64,000 nucleotides of DNA from Xiphydria camelus (Eukaryota > Arthropoda > Insecta > Hymenoptera > Xiphydriidae). Shown here one piece after another: positions 34,501 through 43,694 of the stretch. The position numbers and the translations under genes were made by a program. A model generated the notes under the pieces. That model did no database searches. It was not told the DNA's origin and saw only the letters and a program-made list of their open reading frames with translations. Location of the stretch: the NCBI GenBank assembly GCA_963678675.1, contig OY783201.1, positions 20,453,769 through 20,517,768 on the forward strand. The letters run 5' to 3'. The first letter of the stretch is position 1, and each line of letters opens with the position of its first letter.

Positions 34501-37500
34501 ATTGTATGTAGATAATCAAAGCGCCATCAAAATAGCGAAAAACCCAAAGTTCCACGAGAGAACAAAACACATCGATGTCCGATATCATCACATACGAGAG
34601 ATGGTCGAGAATGCCGAAATTCAGATCGAGTATATCGCGTCCGAAATGCAAAAGGCGGATATACTGACTAAGGCATTGCCTAAAGAAAATTTCAGGCGTT
34701 TGCGAGAGAGCATGGGTATGTGTATGTGTGTGGAAGCGTGTAAGCACTCAAGCGGCGGAAGTGTTAGAGTAGCTTAGCGTGCTGCGTAACCGTTATGATG
34801 CGCGCGCAGTCTCGCGAATGTTCTATGCGCCGCTAGCGCCTTTCCCGTCACCGGGTGTGGTTCCGGAGTGGAATCTCTCTCTCCTCGACTGACCGTGCTA
34901 CGAGCAACACGTGCACGCGTAGACACGGGAAATAAAGTTTCTTTCAATCAAACGGTGTCGTGCCCTTTATTAAATCACGTCTCCCAGTTCTCACTCCCAT
35001 TCTCGCTAACAGTTCTTAAACCAAAGTTGTAGAATAATTTATAAAAAGTGAATATAAAGTTGGATTCAAAGACATAGATTTTTAAAAGTTTTAACTAAAC
35101 AAATCCCCACAACTAATCTGTAGGAAATATGATGTGAAAAGATTGAGCCCTAGCGGAGGCCAAGCATATAATCAGTTTCCTTTGGAATAAGCGCAGAGTG
35201 AAAAACTAATTTTTCTGGTTTAGAAGCAACTGGTTTACCCTACTGGTCAGCTCAGTAACAACAAATTCTTTGGGTTCATCCTGAAAGGATAGAATTATTT
35301 AAAAATTTTATTAATTATTAAAATAAAAACATACTTTTCTGACTGACTCGGCCCTCTTAAAAGAATCTATCCCTTGAGTGTATTGACTATTTGTCAAAAA
35401 TAAAGCTGGAAAAAAATTATTATCTATATATTCGTTAATGTTTGTATAGGCTGGGAAGATTTGTGTGTAGCGAGAGACAACATCGACACGTATGGGACAC
35501 CAAATCCACATACGTTTGATCGTCGACGACTTTCAAACAAAAATAGCCCAGATAGTGCGGAGGCTATGCAGAAAAAGAAAAGAAGTCCACGCGGGCAGTG
35601 GCAAAGGTATGAATCACACGCATTGTCGTGACCGTTATCAATAATTTTACGTACATTAATATTTTTATTCATAGGAAATAGTTTAGTCAAAGATTGTCAA
35701 AGCAAATTATTTATTAATTCATTTCTTTTAAAGATCTTTTTGTTTATGCAAGAAAAAGATTATTTACGACTTAGAGTGTATGAATATAATAATTCAAGAA
35801 TTAAGTAATATATGAAGAGATGAATTTGAAAGATATTTTCCGTTATTATAATTTTTGTATGTATTATGTTCTCGTCTCTATTCCCTTGTAAATAGTATCT
35901 TTTGAACATAGGTGTCAGCCAAATTAAAGAAAGACGTATTGAAAAAATCAGAAGGGCAACTACTTAAGCGAATACAGAAAGTCGTTCAAGCCCCAGCACG
36001 GAAGACAAAAATACAGAAACTTGACTCCACGACAAGTAGCGCTTCTTCATCAGAGAACAATAATTCGAGTAAGACGAATTATAAAGCTCAGATCAAGAAG
36101 CTACGAACTGAAAATAAAAGACTTCGAGATATAATTGCAGCTTCAGAACGTACGGTCTATATCCATTTCTAATATTGCTATCTATATATCAAAGGCTATA
36201 AAAATAAATACAATTAACATTACATCTTTATTCAGCGTAATGAATTTAAATGATGTCGCGCGATTTAAAATGCAATTATATATGAGGGGCTTGGAGTGAA
36301 AAGTGACAATATCCATTTTTGGCGAAAATGAGTTACGTTTGGTTTCAGATACTACTCGTCACGCTCTATCACGTGAGCATATTAGTTTTTAAAAAATTCC
36401 ACTCCTTCATGCCAAAAATTCACGTTGAAAAACCCCTTTGGAGTGAAAAGTGACAATATCCAGTGAAAATACCCGTTTTTACAGTTTTTACACTCCAAGA
36501 TAGTTTTCGTCAGAAGTTGAGGCACTAGTAAGATGTGCTACGGCTGTGTAACAATTTTTAGCAAGTGATAACGATACAGTCAGAGAATAACTATATAGAG
36601 AAGGGAATCTTGTGGTGGAGGGGGGTAGCAGGCGCATCCAGTCGGCGCAGCCGAAAACGGCCATGTTTTGATTGGTACCCATAGGCGTCACTTGTTATCG
36701 GGATTTCGTGGTGTTCGGTTCTCCAGTGGTAGCGGTAACGTTAGTTTGCGGATTGCATATTTCTGTGAGAAGAGCAACAATTGATTAAAAAAAATCAAGG
36801 ACTGTGTGCAGCAAAAAACTGCAATAACAAAGGTTATAACTGCAATCTATCATTCTATAGCTTGCATTTTTATATATACATAGAATCGATGACTGATAAT
36901 TATCTTGTCTTCCAATATATCGCAAGTTGTCCTGAATACCACTCTGTGCTTCCAACTCAGATTCTCTCTTACGACGACTCTGACTTGTACCAATCAAAAC
37001 ATGGCCGCCGTTGTCTTCCCGAGAACAAAGTAACAGCTGTTAAGTTTCCCTTCTCTATATAGTTATTCTCTGATACAGTTCTGCAGTTTGCTATTTTGTT
37101 GGTTAAAAATCACGTTAATATTCTAAAAGTTTATGGATTATTGTTGATATTCACGCATTTTTGTAACTTTAAAAATGGGTAACTCGAAGAGAAATAGTGT
37201 ATCTCGGAAAAAAACACCTCGGCCGGGGGAATGGAAGCAAGCAAAAGAGAAGAGACTAAGGTAAGACGACAGAATACACTTCAGAGCTAATTTATCTCAT
37301 TCACGCTGTGATAATGTTCATTTCGAGTTGATTGTATTCGTTTCTCATTTTAGATATTTACCAGCATTTCCACCGGTACGGCCACGTTGCACTCATCCAA
37401 AAAAAGAAGCGGCTTTTCGTTGTTCATCTCTCACGGCGTTGGAAGTTTACAATTTCCATAAAATGTTCTACAAGTACAAGGATCGTAAATCTCAGAACCT

Positions 37501-40500
37501 TTTTCTGCTCAAACATCTCGAAATAAGTCCTCCTATCAGAGAACGTGTGAAAGACGAAGACAGAAAATACTCGCCGTGCTTAGTCCGCACTAAATTTTTC
37601 GTACGGGATAGTAGACATGCGTTAGTTCAAATATGCCAGCCCGCATTTTTAAATATTTTGCATATTTCGCGTCGTCGGGTGAACAATATCGCCAAACGGT
37701 ACATGGAAAATAGTGATTTGAACGAAAGAAGAGGCGGTGTTGCACAATCTGTCAAGGAACGATCTGCTCTTCAAACTGAAGATATAAAACTATTCATGTC
37801 GCAGTTTCCATCAAAAGAGTCACATTACTGTCGCAGCCAGACAGTTAGAAGGTATCTCAGTTGTGACTTGAATATTGAGAAGCTGTATCGGATGTATTCG
37901 GAGTGGACGCAGCTGGAGGGTGTAAAATCATCGTATTTTCGGTTCGTTTTCAACACTGAAATGAATTTTGGGTTTGGTTCGCCGGCCAGCGATGTGTGTT
38001 CGACGTGCTTGAGCTTCAAAGAACGAATTAATAAAGAAAAAGGTAATACACTGATAAAAATCAACTCTCAATGTTATTTTGTTCATTTCGTTTTATTTAT
38101 TTCGAATGATTATCTGTTGTAGATGAAGAAAAGAAAAGCGAGCTCATTGCCTCCAGGGATATTCATAAAAAACGTGCTGCTGCTTTCTTCGAGTACCTAC
38201 GAGATGCCGATAAAGATTTATTTTTGGTTTCCTTTGATTGTGAGAAAAACCAGCCTCTTCCAAAGGTGCAGGACAGCGCTGCATATTATTCGCGCCAGCT
38301 ATACTTATACAATTTTACTGCAGTCATCGGGCATTCGAAATCAACTCTAACTAAAGAAAATGTAAAAAGCTTCTGTTGGTTTGAAAATCAGTACCAAAAG
38401 AACGCCAATCTCATCGCATCTTGTATTTTCCATTTGCTGCAATCCGTTGATTTGAAAAATTATAAACGAGTTCGTTTGATGGCTGATGGCTGCGGCGGGC
38501 AAAATAAGAACACGATTTTCGTTTCTATGGTGATGTATTGGTTTTCAAAGTATGCTCCAGCTAATATCGAAGACGTATGCCTAATTTTTCCAGTAACTGG
38601 TCATAGTTTCATACCCCCGGACCGCGTATTCGGAAAAATTGAACGTGAATTAAAGAGATACGAGATGATTACGGATCCGAAGGAGCTGCTCACGATTATT
38701 GGGAATGTTGGTGAAGTTATCGAAGTGTCGCCGTCAGTAAAGATATACGATTTCAAAAGCGGTATGAAGGGTGTTATCAAGCATACACAAACATGGCCAT
38801 TTCAAATTTCCAAGGTTAAACGAATAATGTTGAAAAAAAAACCAACAAATCCTGCCATGATCGAAATAAAAGGAGAGCCGCATTACTACCACGATGTTTC
38901 AAATTATGGTTCTGTTTGTATTCGTAAGAAAACGCCGAGGGATATTCGCCTTACTACACTTGCCGAAGGAAACAGCCTTAAAAAAGAAAAAAAAAGCGAT
39001 GTTGAGAAGTTATTAAAAAAGCACTTCGGCGATGATTGGAGAACAGACAATCGGCTCCAATTTTACAGAACGGTTTTGGATGAGACAGTTGAAATCGAAG
39101 ATATGGATCTGGAAGCTGAAAATGTAGACGACCCTGATTGTGTCCCACTCAACGAGTCGGTTGATTTAATCGTTTAGCGTAAGAAGTAATCGAAACTATT
39201 GTACTCTTATCTATTTTTTTCCCAAGTATTTTCAACCATGTTTGTTAAATTTTTCATTTTTTTTTTCGAAATAAAAAAATCAAGATTTTTGCGAATACAT
39301 TACTATTTTGCCGTAAAATTCTTTCTCAACGTTAACTTCAGTGTTTAGTATGAATTACACTCGATTTTACATCATCACAGCTGATCAAACTGGGCGAAAA
39401 CGGAAAGAAAACATCGGCTTGGAGTGAAAAGTGACAATATCCACCTTGAATGCAGTTTATCATAATCAAATCTACGCGCATGCGCGCCGACTGATTCAGA
39501 CATCGCCCGGAGTCGTCTATCGGGTCGCGTTCCCAACACTTGGTGCAATAGACGAGAAGTTTCAGTGTGAAACTTTTGTGTTTTCGATTTTTTCCTTTTC
39601 CTGAAAAATCGCTTTCTTGGATATTGTCACTTTTCACTCCAAGCCCCTCATATTTGGTAATACATTTTGTAGATATATCGAAACTTTCGAAAAATGCAGT
39701 CGAGCTTCAGAATTTTATCGATAGTGTGGCAGGCCGCACAAAAACTTCGCAGGACGTTAAACTGCGAACTAAGAGTCAATCAAATACCAGAGAAGCATCT
39801 ATTAAGCCACACGGACGTGCATCTGCCATGTCCAACCAAGCCTCACAAGTAACTCGACCGGCGAAAGGCGCTGCAAATAAACGTTTAGCAGAGGAAATGG
39901 ACTCTGACGATGATTCGGTCGACGCATCTGGACGTTTCTCTTTCGAAAATGACGCTTTGCCTGCCCCGATTAGCTCTTCTTCTATCAAAGAGAACGATCT
40001 GCTTAACTTGGGTGGCTGGTCTTCTGCCAAATACGTCGAATGGAAAAAGACGCATGATACGACAACTCTCCGCCCTACGGATACAAAAACGGATTCGGAC
40101 ACAAAATCCGTCGCGCACGAAACGGAAAAGGTTTCGAACGCAAAATCCGCCGTAGGTACATGAAACTGACGATTGGCTCAATATCAGTGACTATAATAAT
40201 TTGACCGAAATCGGCATATCCCAGATAGAGTTAACGAGCATACGTCTAGCTCAAGATATGCAAACTCTAGAAACGATAGTCGTCGTGAAAGACACCTTGC
40301 CCAAAGAATCCGAGACGAAATTGGACGGCATAAAGTGTAAAATGCGACTGAATTGATACAAATATCAATGTGCAGTCGACAAAGGTTGATTCTGCTCCTC
40401 AACAATCTAACAATCCGAATGTCGTAGTCACAGCCATTCCAGACGACTGTATCATGATGGGAGGAGTTTCCGGGTCAATCAAAAAATTGAAGGACGTCGA

Positions 40501-40933
40501 CGAAAGTAAACCTTCAAAGTTGGTCGGTGACTTGATGACAATTTTGTACACGCGAGAGGAAATGGCAACTTCTTCATTGACTGGTTGTTGCATCTCAAAT
40601 ATTCATAAGAATCGAGATATAAAGGAAATAAGTGAAAAGAAATTGCTTGATCCAGCCTGGCGCATTGCTATCGAAGGTATTGGATCATATACAGTCTTTT
40701 AACCTTACGCTAAAATTATACGATACTAATAATACGAGCATGAGAAACGTCGATTAAAACCATTATAATGCAGGTTTTACATTTATATTTTGATTTTAGA
40801 GTACGTAATGAAGAGATTTCCTAACATGTCGGTGAAGAAAGACATAGTACCCGTGATGCAGTCAAAGCTCAAGTACGAAGCCAAAAAAGTGCTCGGTGTG
40901 GCCTTTAAGAAGCAAAAAATACCGAGTGCATAA
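28560..40933 (+). CDS. BEN-domain protein gene, multi-exon, with two large TE insertions in introns
   Basis: Proposed exons: 5' UTR ending 28684 (donor GTAAGT); 28811-29065 (ATG 28815; MARSKCNAGLFEFVEEDSVG); 35450-35606; 35912-36149 (Lys/Ser-rich, ending in a short helix KKLRTENKRLRDII); 39673-40151 (acidic/Ser-rich); 40376-40676 and 40800-40933, which together form a BEN domain (SKLVGDLMTILYTREEMATS; then EYVMKRFPNMSVKKDIVPVM). BEN domains bind DNA or chromatin proteins, usually as repressors. The last four exons join in frame with GT-AG sites. The 28811-29065/35450 and 35606/35912 joins do not keep frame, so either small exons are missed or the 5' part is decaying. A 65-codon open stretch (40157-40345) lies in the proposed intron. 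Confidence 0.6.
29846..30045. repeat. Left arm of a diverged foldback repeat
   Basis: Text such as CTTTCAGGATAAACTCAAAG, GGCCTTCGCTAGGGCTCAAT and TTTCCTACAGATTAACTGTA reappears inverted at 35085-35300. The pair once formed a ~400-bp foldback element in the BEN intron, now split by the copia retrotransposon. Confidence 0.65.
30051..30300 (+). repeat. 5' LTR of young copia element
   Basis: 250 bp, starting TGTTAGAG and ending CTAACA (TG...CA). It differs from the 3' LTR at only one position (A/G near 30097 against 34809). It includes an AATAAA signal (GGGAAATAAAGTTTC, near 30220). The flanking 5-bp GTTCT (30046-30050) is the target duplication. Confidence 0.97.
30303..30314 (+). other. Primer binding site, half-tRNA type (initiator tRNA-Met)
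   Basis: TTATGGGCCCAG two bases after the 5' LTR is complementary to the anticodon stem-loop (CUGGGCCCAUAA) of eukaryotic initiator tRNA-Met. Drosophila copia and relatives prime with this internal, cleaved tRNA piece rather than the 3' end. This supports the copia assignment. Confidence 0.8.
30696..31588 (+). pseudogene. copia gag (two frame changes, ends at TAG)
   Basis: The ATG at 30696 opens MSDEIRVGPVPKFDGTNFLG. The frame moves by +1 near 30940 (to AKEMWDTLLTIHQRTSTSNK) and again by +1 near 31330 in an A-rich tract (to ECYCCQQKGHYAREC, a CCHC knuckle). The last frame ends at TAG 31586-31588 and is continuous with pol beyond it. Gag forms the particle coat and packages RNA. Either these are true lesions in a new copy, assembly errors in homopolymers (AAGAAAAAAG), or unusual recoding. 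Confidence 0.8.
31589..34777 (+). CDS. copia pol: protease, integrase, reverse transcriptase, RNase H
   Basis: Continuous open frame after the gag TAG. Motifs: protease WYTDSGASRHIS (31610); integrase zinc region WHERLGHLN...CDACQIGK (32025-32150); core DVCGPM, SDNGREY and PEQNGKSER (DDE); RT VQFDVKTAFLYGNLDEEIHM, SLYGLKQAPRCWN and LFVDDGLIA (active site, ~33780); RNase H EYVAASSAAKEAVWL, DNQSAIKIAKNP and HIDVRYHHIRE. It stops 15 bp into the 3' LTR. The first ATG in frame is far downstream, as expected for a gag-pol fusion product. No internal lesion is visible. Confidence 0.95.
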   Translation: MRLDKTEVWYTDSGASRHISPRREWFTDFRPGRGATVSVGDDGVCEVLGEGTIHIEKLVNGVWLEAKIENVLYVPQVRSNLFSVGVCTTRGLEVRFVHDRVELMGNNRIVATGVKQSNEIYRMFFRVKAVHNIGEVNVSITDLKVWHERLGHLNRRALCDLVKKELVEGVKIVDESDFFCDACQIGKAHRLPFKTAVKEVSTKPGELVHSDVCGPMPEESVGGARFFVTFIDDASGFRHIYFLKNKADVYERFREYEKVVENKFGRPIRALRSDNGREYANERMKQFLASRGIGFETSAPYTPEQNGKSERDNRTIVECARTMLKAKNLPESLWAEAANTAVYIQNRVLSSERRGKKTPYEIWTGRKPDLNHTRVFGSEAFVHVPKHLTRKFDARSKKMVLVGYEGESTNYRVFDSSTRKITISRNVVFHEKCSKGESRASAVTEEDEELTFPAGGLSINVERPGRDEPGQGVGNVLAAQMIDNAGARDPVDVDQQLPLAGTRQLRERATLRRPARYEEDYEIFLAECEPPANFKEAISGEDSQKWAKAVREELNAHRKNNTWTIVPNDMRKKTIDSRWVFKKLQDETGRVYRYKARLCARGFQQREGIDYTETFSPVVRYDSLRVLLALVAQEDLELVQFDVKTAFLYGNLDEEIHMEIPEGLDNESGARGSESVVCRLNKSLYGLKQAPRCWNRKFNDFLRLFNLKQTSADKCIYVGINEGFRVYLALFVDDGLIACKSKEILEEITARLSEGFEITQSNGSCFVGLQIVRDREKKTVFIHQRAYISQILDKFKMSEARAVSIPADPDTSLNSVETSESVCKMPYREAVGSLMFVAIVSRPDIAFAVNSASKFLNQHDLSHWRAVKRIFAYLVDTVDLGIEYKSGGSGLNLVGFSDADYAGDPETRRSTTGYLFSLANGPVTWSSRRQKMVTLSTTESEYVAASSAAKEAVWLRSLLSEIGYRCDSATILYVDNQSAIKIAKNPKFHERTKHIDVRYHHIREMVENAEIQIEYIASEMQKADILTKALPKENFRRLRESMGMCMCVEACKHSSGGSVRVA
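34762..35011 (+). repeat. 3' LTR of young copia element
   Basis: 250 bp, one mismatch from the 5' LTR, followed by the GTTCT duplicate (35012-35016). A short purine run (gcggcggaag) precedes it as a likely polypurine tract. Confidence 0.97.
35085..35300. repeat. Right arm of the diverged foldback repeat
   Basis: Inverted, diverged partner of 29846-30045 (ATTGAGCCCTAGCGGAGGCC; TTCATCCTGAAAGG). It records an older insertion in the BEN intron before copia arrived. Confidence 0.65.
36580..37073. mobile_element. 494-bp MITE with TACAG duplication
   Basis: Ends TCAGAGAATAACTATATAGA and its inverse; TIR at least 30 bp (…GAGAAGGGA / TCCCTTCTC…). TACAG flanks both sides (36575-36579, 37074-37078). 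Inner arms share CGGCCATGTTTTGATTGGTA / TACCAATCAAAACATGGCCG. No coding sequence is supported. Confidence 0.8.
37175..39177 (+). CDS. Putative transposase of the ATAT-flanked element (3 exons, 609 aa)
   Basis: Exons 37175-37260, 37354-38042 and 38123-39177 join with GT-AG introns of 93 and 80 bp, and all phases match. The start MGNSKRNSVSRKKTPRPGEW is basic. The middle exon has CSSLTALEVYNFHKMF, YSPCLVRTKFFVRDSRHA and SPASDVCSTCLSFKE. The last has FFEYLRDADKDLFLVSFDCE, VRLMADGCGGQNKNTIFVSM and FPVTGHSFIPPDRVFGKIER. ADGCxGQNKN and GHSFxPPDRxFG recur in an uncharacterised insect repeat family and look like a DDE/RNase H fold core. No stop or frameshift. Superfamily name tentative. Confidence 0.8.
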
Positions 40934-41268
40934 TTAAGGAGGACTACAATCGGAATTTCGTCGTGACCGAGGGATGGACATGCAATAATATTATATCCGG
41001 TTTGTGTGAACCGTTTAAATTGAAGTTAGTTCTTAGTAATCAAATCGATACTATCCGATATCATTCAAAAGCCTGTCAGCTGTAATAAATAGTTGTATTT
41101 AGATATTATTCCATATAATGTGTTCAAGTCCTTGTTGGAACACACATATATTGTAAAAAAAATTACCACAGTTGTATTCTAAACTAAATATATATACTCA
41201 ATAACAAATTTGGAAGGAAAACAATTGCGAAACTAGAGAAGGCAACAACGATTATAGCGTTAGTATAA
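40934..41268. other. 3' flank of the BEN gene
   Basis: AT-rich. A second open stretch after the BEN stop (AAATACCGAGTGCATAATTA onward) does not extend the domain. Probably 3' UTR and intergenic DNA up to the CACTG-type element. Confidence 0.4.
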
Positions 41269-43391
41269 CACAGGGGAACAAAAAAAAAAATTTTTTTTGG
41301 TGCCTGGGATTTTAGACTTCATTTTAACTACATTTGGGAAGCTAAATCTATAGGTGCAATCCGTTTTTCTCTATCAGCTCTACTTTTTTAGATACATAAA
41401 TTTATCTACATATCTGGTTTCTATGCAGTTTATTGGTTTCTGAGAGTTCTAAAATTATTTTATAATCATTAATGTGGGTGCAATTGTTTTATTGTCAGTC
41501 TGTAAATGAGTAAATTCCAGGTAAATCTATAAATAGTGGAAACATTGCCTCCCAGGTACCTGAACTGACCCTTTTATACCCCTAACTCAGGTAAGTCTCG
41601 TCAGTTTGTGCCTTCTTGCTAAAGAGAGTAGATCGAATTCGGCGTGTTATTTTCTGTTAAGAAAAGAGTGTTGTGTTATTGAACAGAATTAAAATGAGTT
41701 CAGCGTCCAGTTCAAGAAGAAGTTGTGTCAATCAACCTGATGTGTTTTGTTATATATGCGGAGAATACATGTTCCAACAAAACAGACGAGCTATTACTGA
41801 CTTTGTGAAGCAAGCATATTTGGCATACTTTGGAGTTAAGCTTGGTGATCAGGACAAAACGTGGGCCCCGCATCTCGTATGTAAAACTTGCACAGAGCAA
41901 TTACGGCAGTGGACTACCGGCAAAAGAAAATGTTTGAAATTCGGCGTACCAATGGTTTGGAGAGAACCAAAAAACCACTTCGATGATTGCTATTTCTGTT
42001 TAGCAAATATTAATGGAATCAATCGAAATAACCGCCATAAATGGACCTATCCCAATTTAGACTCGGCAATACGCCCTATCCCGCACTCAGATGAAATACC
42101 GATTCCAACATTTCATGAGCTACCAGATATCTCTGATAACGAACATTGTCCCTCTGATCGCTCTTCCGATGCTAATGAAACTAACAGTGACTATGAGGGG
42201 ACGTCTTCAGTTCCTCAACGCTTCAATCAAAACGAATTAAATGATCTCACCAGGGATCTCAATTTATCGAAAAAAGCTGCTGAAGTACTGGCTTCTAGGT
42301 TAAACGACAAAAATTTACTGGAACAAGGAACCAAAATTACCTTTTACCGTACAAGAGAAAAAGATCTGCTACCATTCTTTTCTCAAGAAGACAATCTTGT
42401 ATTTTGTCACGAAATTAGGGGACTCATGAAAGAAATGGGACTTTCTGAATATATTCCAGATGATTGGCGCCTATTTATTGACAGTTCAAAGCGAAGTTTA
42501 AAATGTGTCCTTCTACATAATGGGAATAAATATGGTTCAATACCGATAGCTCACTCAACGAAACTGAAAGAAGAATATAACACAATAGATTTAGTCTTGC
42601 AGAAGATAAAGTATCACGAACATCAATGGTTGATATGTGTAGACTTAAAAATGGTGAACTTTCTTCTTGGGCAGCAAAGTGGTTATACAAAATATCCGTG
42701 TTTCTTGTGCCTTTGGGATAGTAGGGACAAAACACACCACTGGGTTAGAAAAGATTGGCCTCTGAGAGAAAACATGGACGTTGGGGAAAAGAATGTCATT
42801 AACGACGCTTTGGTTGAAAGAGAAAAAATCATTCTTCCTCCGTTACACATAAAGTTGGGCTTAATGAAGCAATTTGTAAAAGCTCTTGATAAGGATGGGC
42901 CTTGTTTTGAATATATAGGGGTAAAAATGCCTCAGTTGAGCACAGAAAAACACAAAGCAGGGATATTTGACGGCCCACAAATAAGACAATTAATTAAAGA
43001 TCCTGCCTTCATACATTCAATGAATGAAGTTGAACGAGAAGCTTGGACATCATTTGTTGCAGTTGTAGAAAATTTTCTAGGCAAACATAAAGCTGAAAAC
43101 TATGTTGAAATTGTTAACAAGATGCTGAACAGCTTTAAGGGGTTACACTACCCAGAAAAAAATTTTTTTTTCAAAATTTTTTTATTCGCATAAATGATGT
43201 ATAAACTATTCAAAAATGACATTCAAAAAGAATTTTGGTGGAAAGGCTGTTATAAATAATTTTTTTAGATTTTTTTCGGAAGCGCCTCTGAGCGCTCCGA
43301 AACGTTTGAAACAGCCGCTCGACCGCGCACAGGATTATAAGGATATTACAGCTCTGTTGGTAGTTTTAGCAAGTATAAGAGAATTATAGTT

Positions 43392-43562
43392 ATTCAAAAA
43401 ATATATAGATGACGTAATAAATATCGGAAATGTCGTAGGATGCCAGAAATTCAAAAAATATATAGATGACGTAATAAATATCGGAAATGTCGTAGGATGC
43501 CAGAAATTCAAAAAATATATAGATGACGTAATAAATATCGGAAATGTCGTAGGATGCCAGAA
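43392..43562. repeat. Three 57-bp tandem repeats in the Kolobok 5' region
   Basis: Each unit begins ATTCAAAAAATATATAGATG and contains GTCGTAGGATGCCAGAA. The units are essentially identical. They lie ~130 bp before the transposase start, so they could serve as promoter or transposase-binding repeats; identity suggests recent expansion. Confidence 0.95.
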
Positions 43563-43694
43563 AAACCGTTAGATCTGGTCGTCGGTTACCGTTAGTAAAC
43601 ACGTCGCAACGAGCATCATTTGCGCGTCGACGTCCGACGTACGCGCTCATTTTATTTAGTTTATGCGTTGTTTTTCAGTGCTTTATTTAACAAA

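Larger units (their letters stand above)
30051..35011 (+). mobile_element. Complete, very young Ty1/copia LTR retrotransposon
   Basis: Paired 250-bp LTRs with one mismatch, a GTTCT target duplication at both sides, an initiator-tRNA-Met half-tRNA primer site, gag and a ~1,060-codon pol in copia order (protease, integrase, RT, RNase H). It lies in the BEN intron in the sense direction, inside an older foldback repeat. The near-identical LTRs mean very recent insertion, yet gag carries two frame changes and an in-frame TAG precedes pol. Confidence 0.95.
36284..39649 (+). mobile_element. 3.4-kb DNA transposon with intact three-exon gene, ATAT duplication (Sola2-like?)
   Basis: Ends GAGGGGCTTGGAGTGAAAAG and its inverse, TIR ~32 bp, flanked by ATAT (36280-36283, 39650-39653). 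The terminal motif GGAGTGAAAAGTGACAATAT occurs again in direct orientation at about 36440 and 39420, likely extra transposase sites. A 4-bp target and 5'-GRG ends fit the published description of Sola2, but I infer this from memory. It lies in the BEN intron between 36149 and 39673. A 494-bp MITE (36580-37073) is nested upstream of the gene. Confidence 0.75.

Noticed and set aside
43392..43562. Possible CRISPR-like array
   Set aside because: Tandem 57-bp units have no unique spacers and lie in a eukaryotic transposon.
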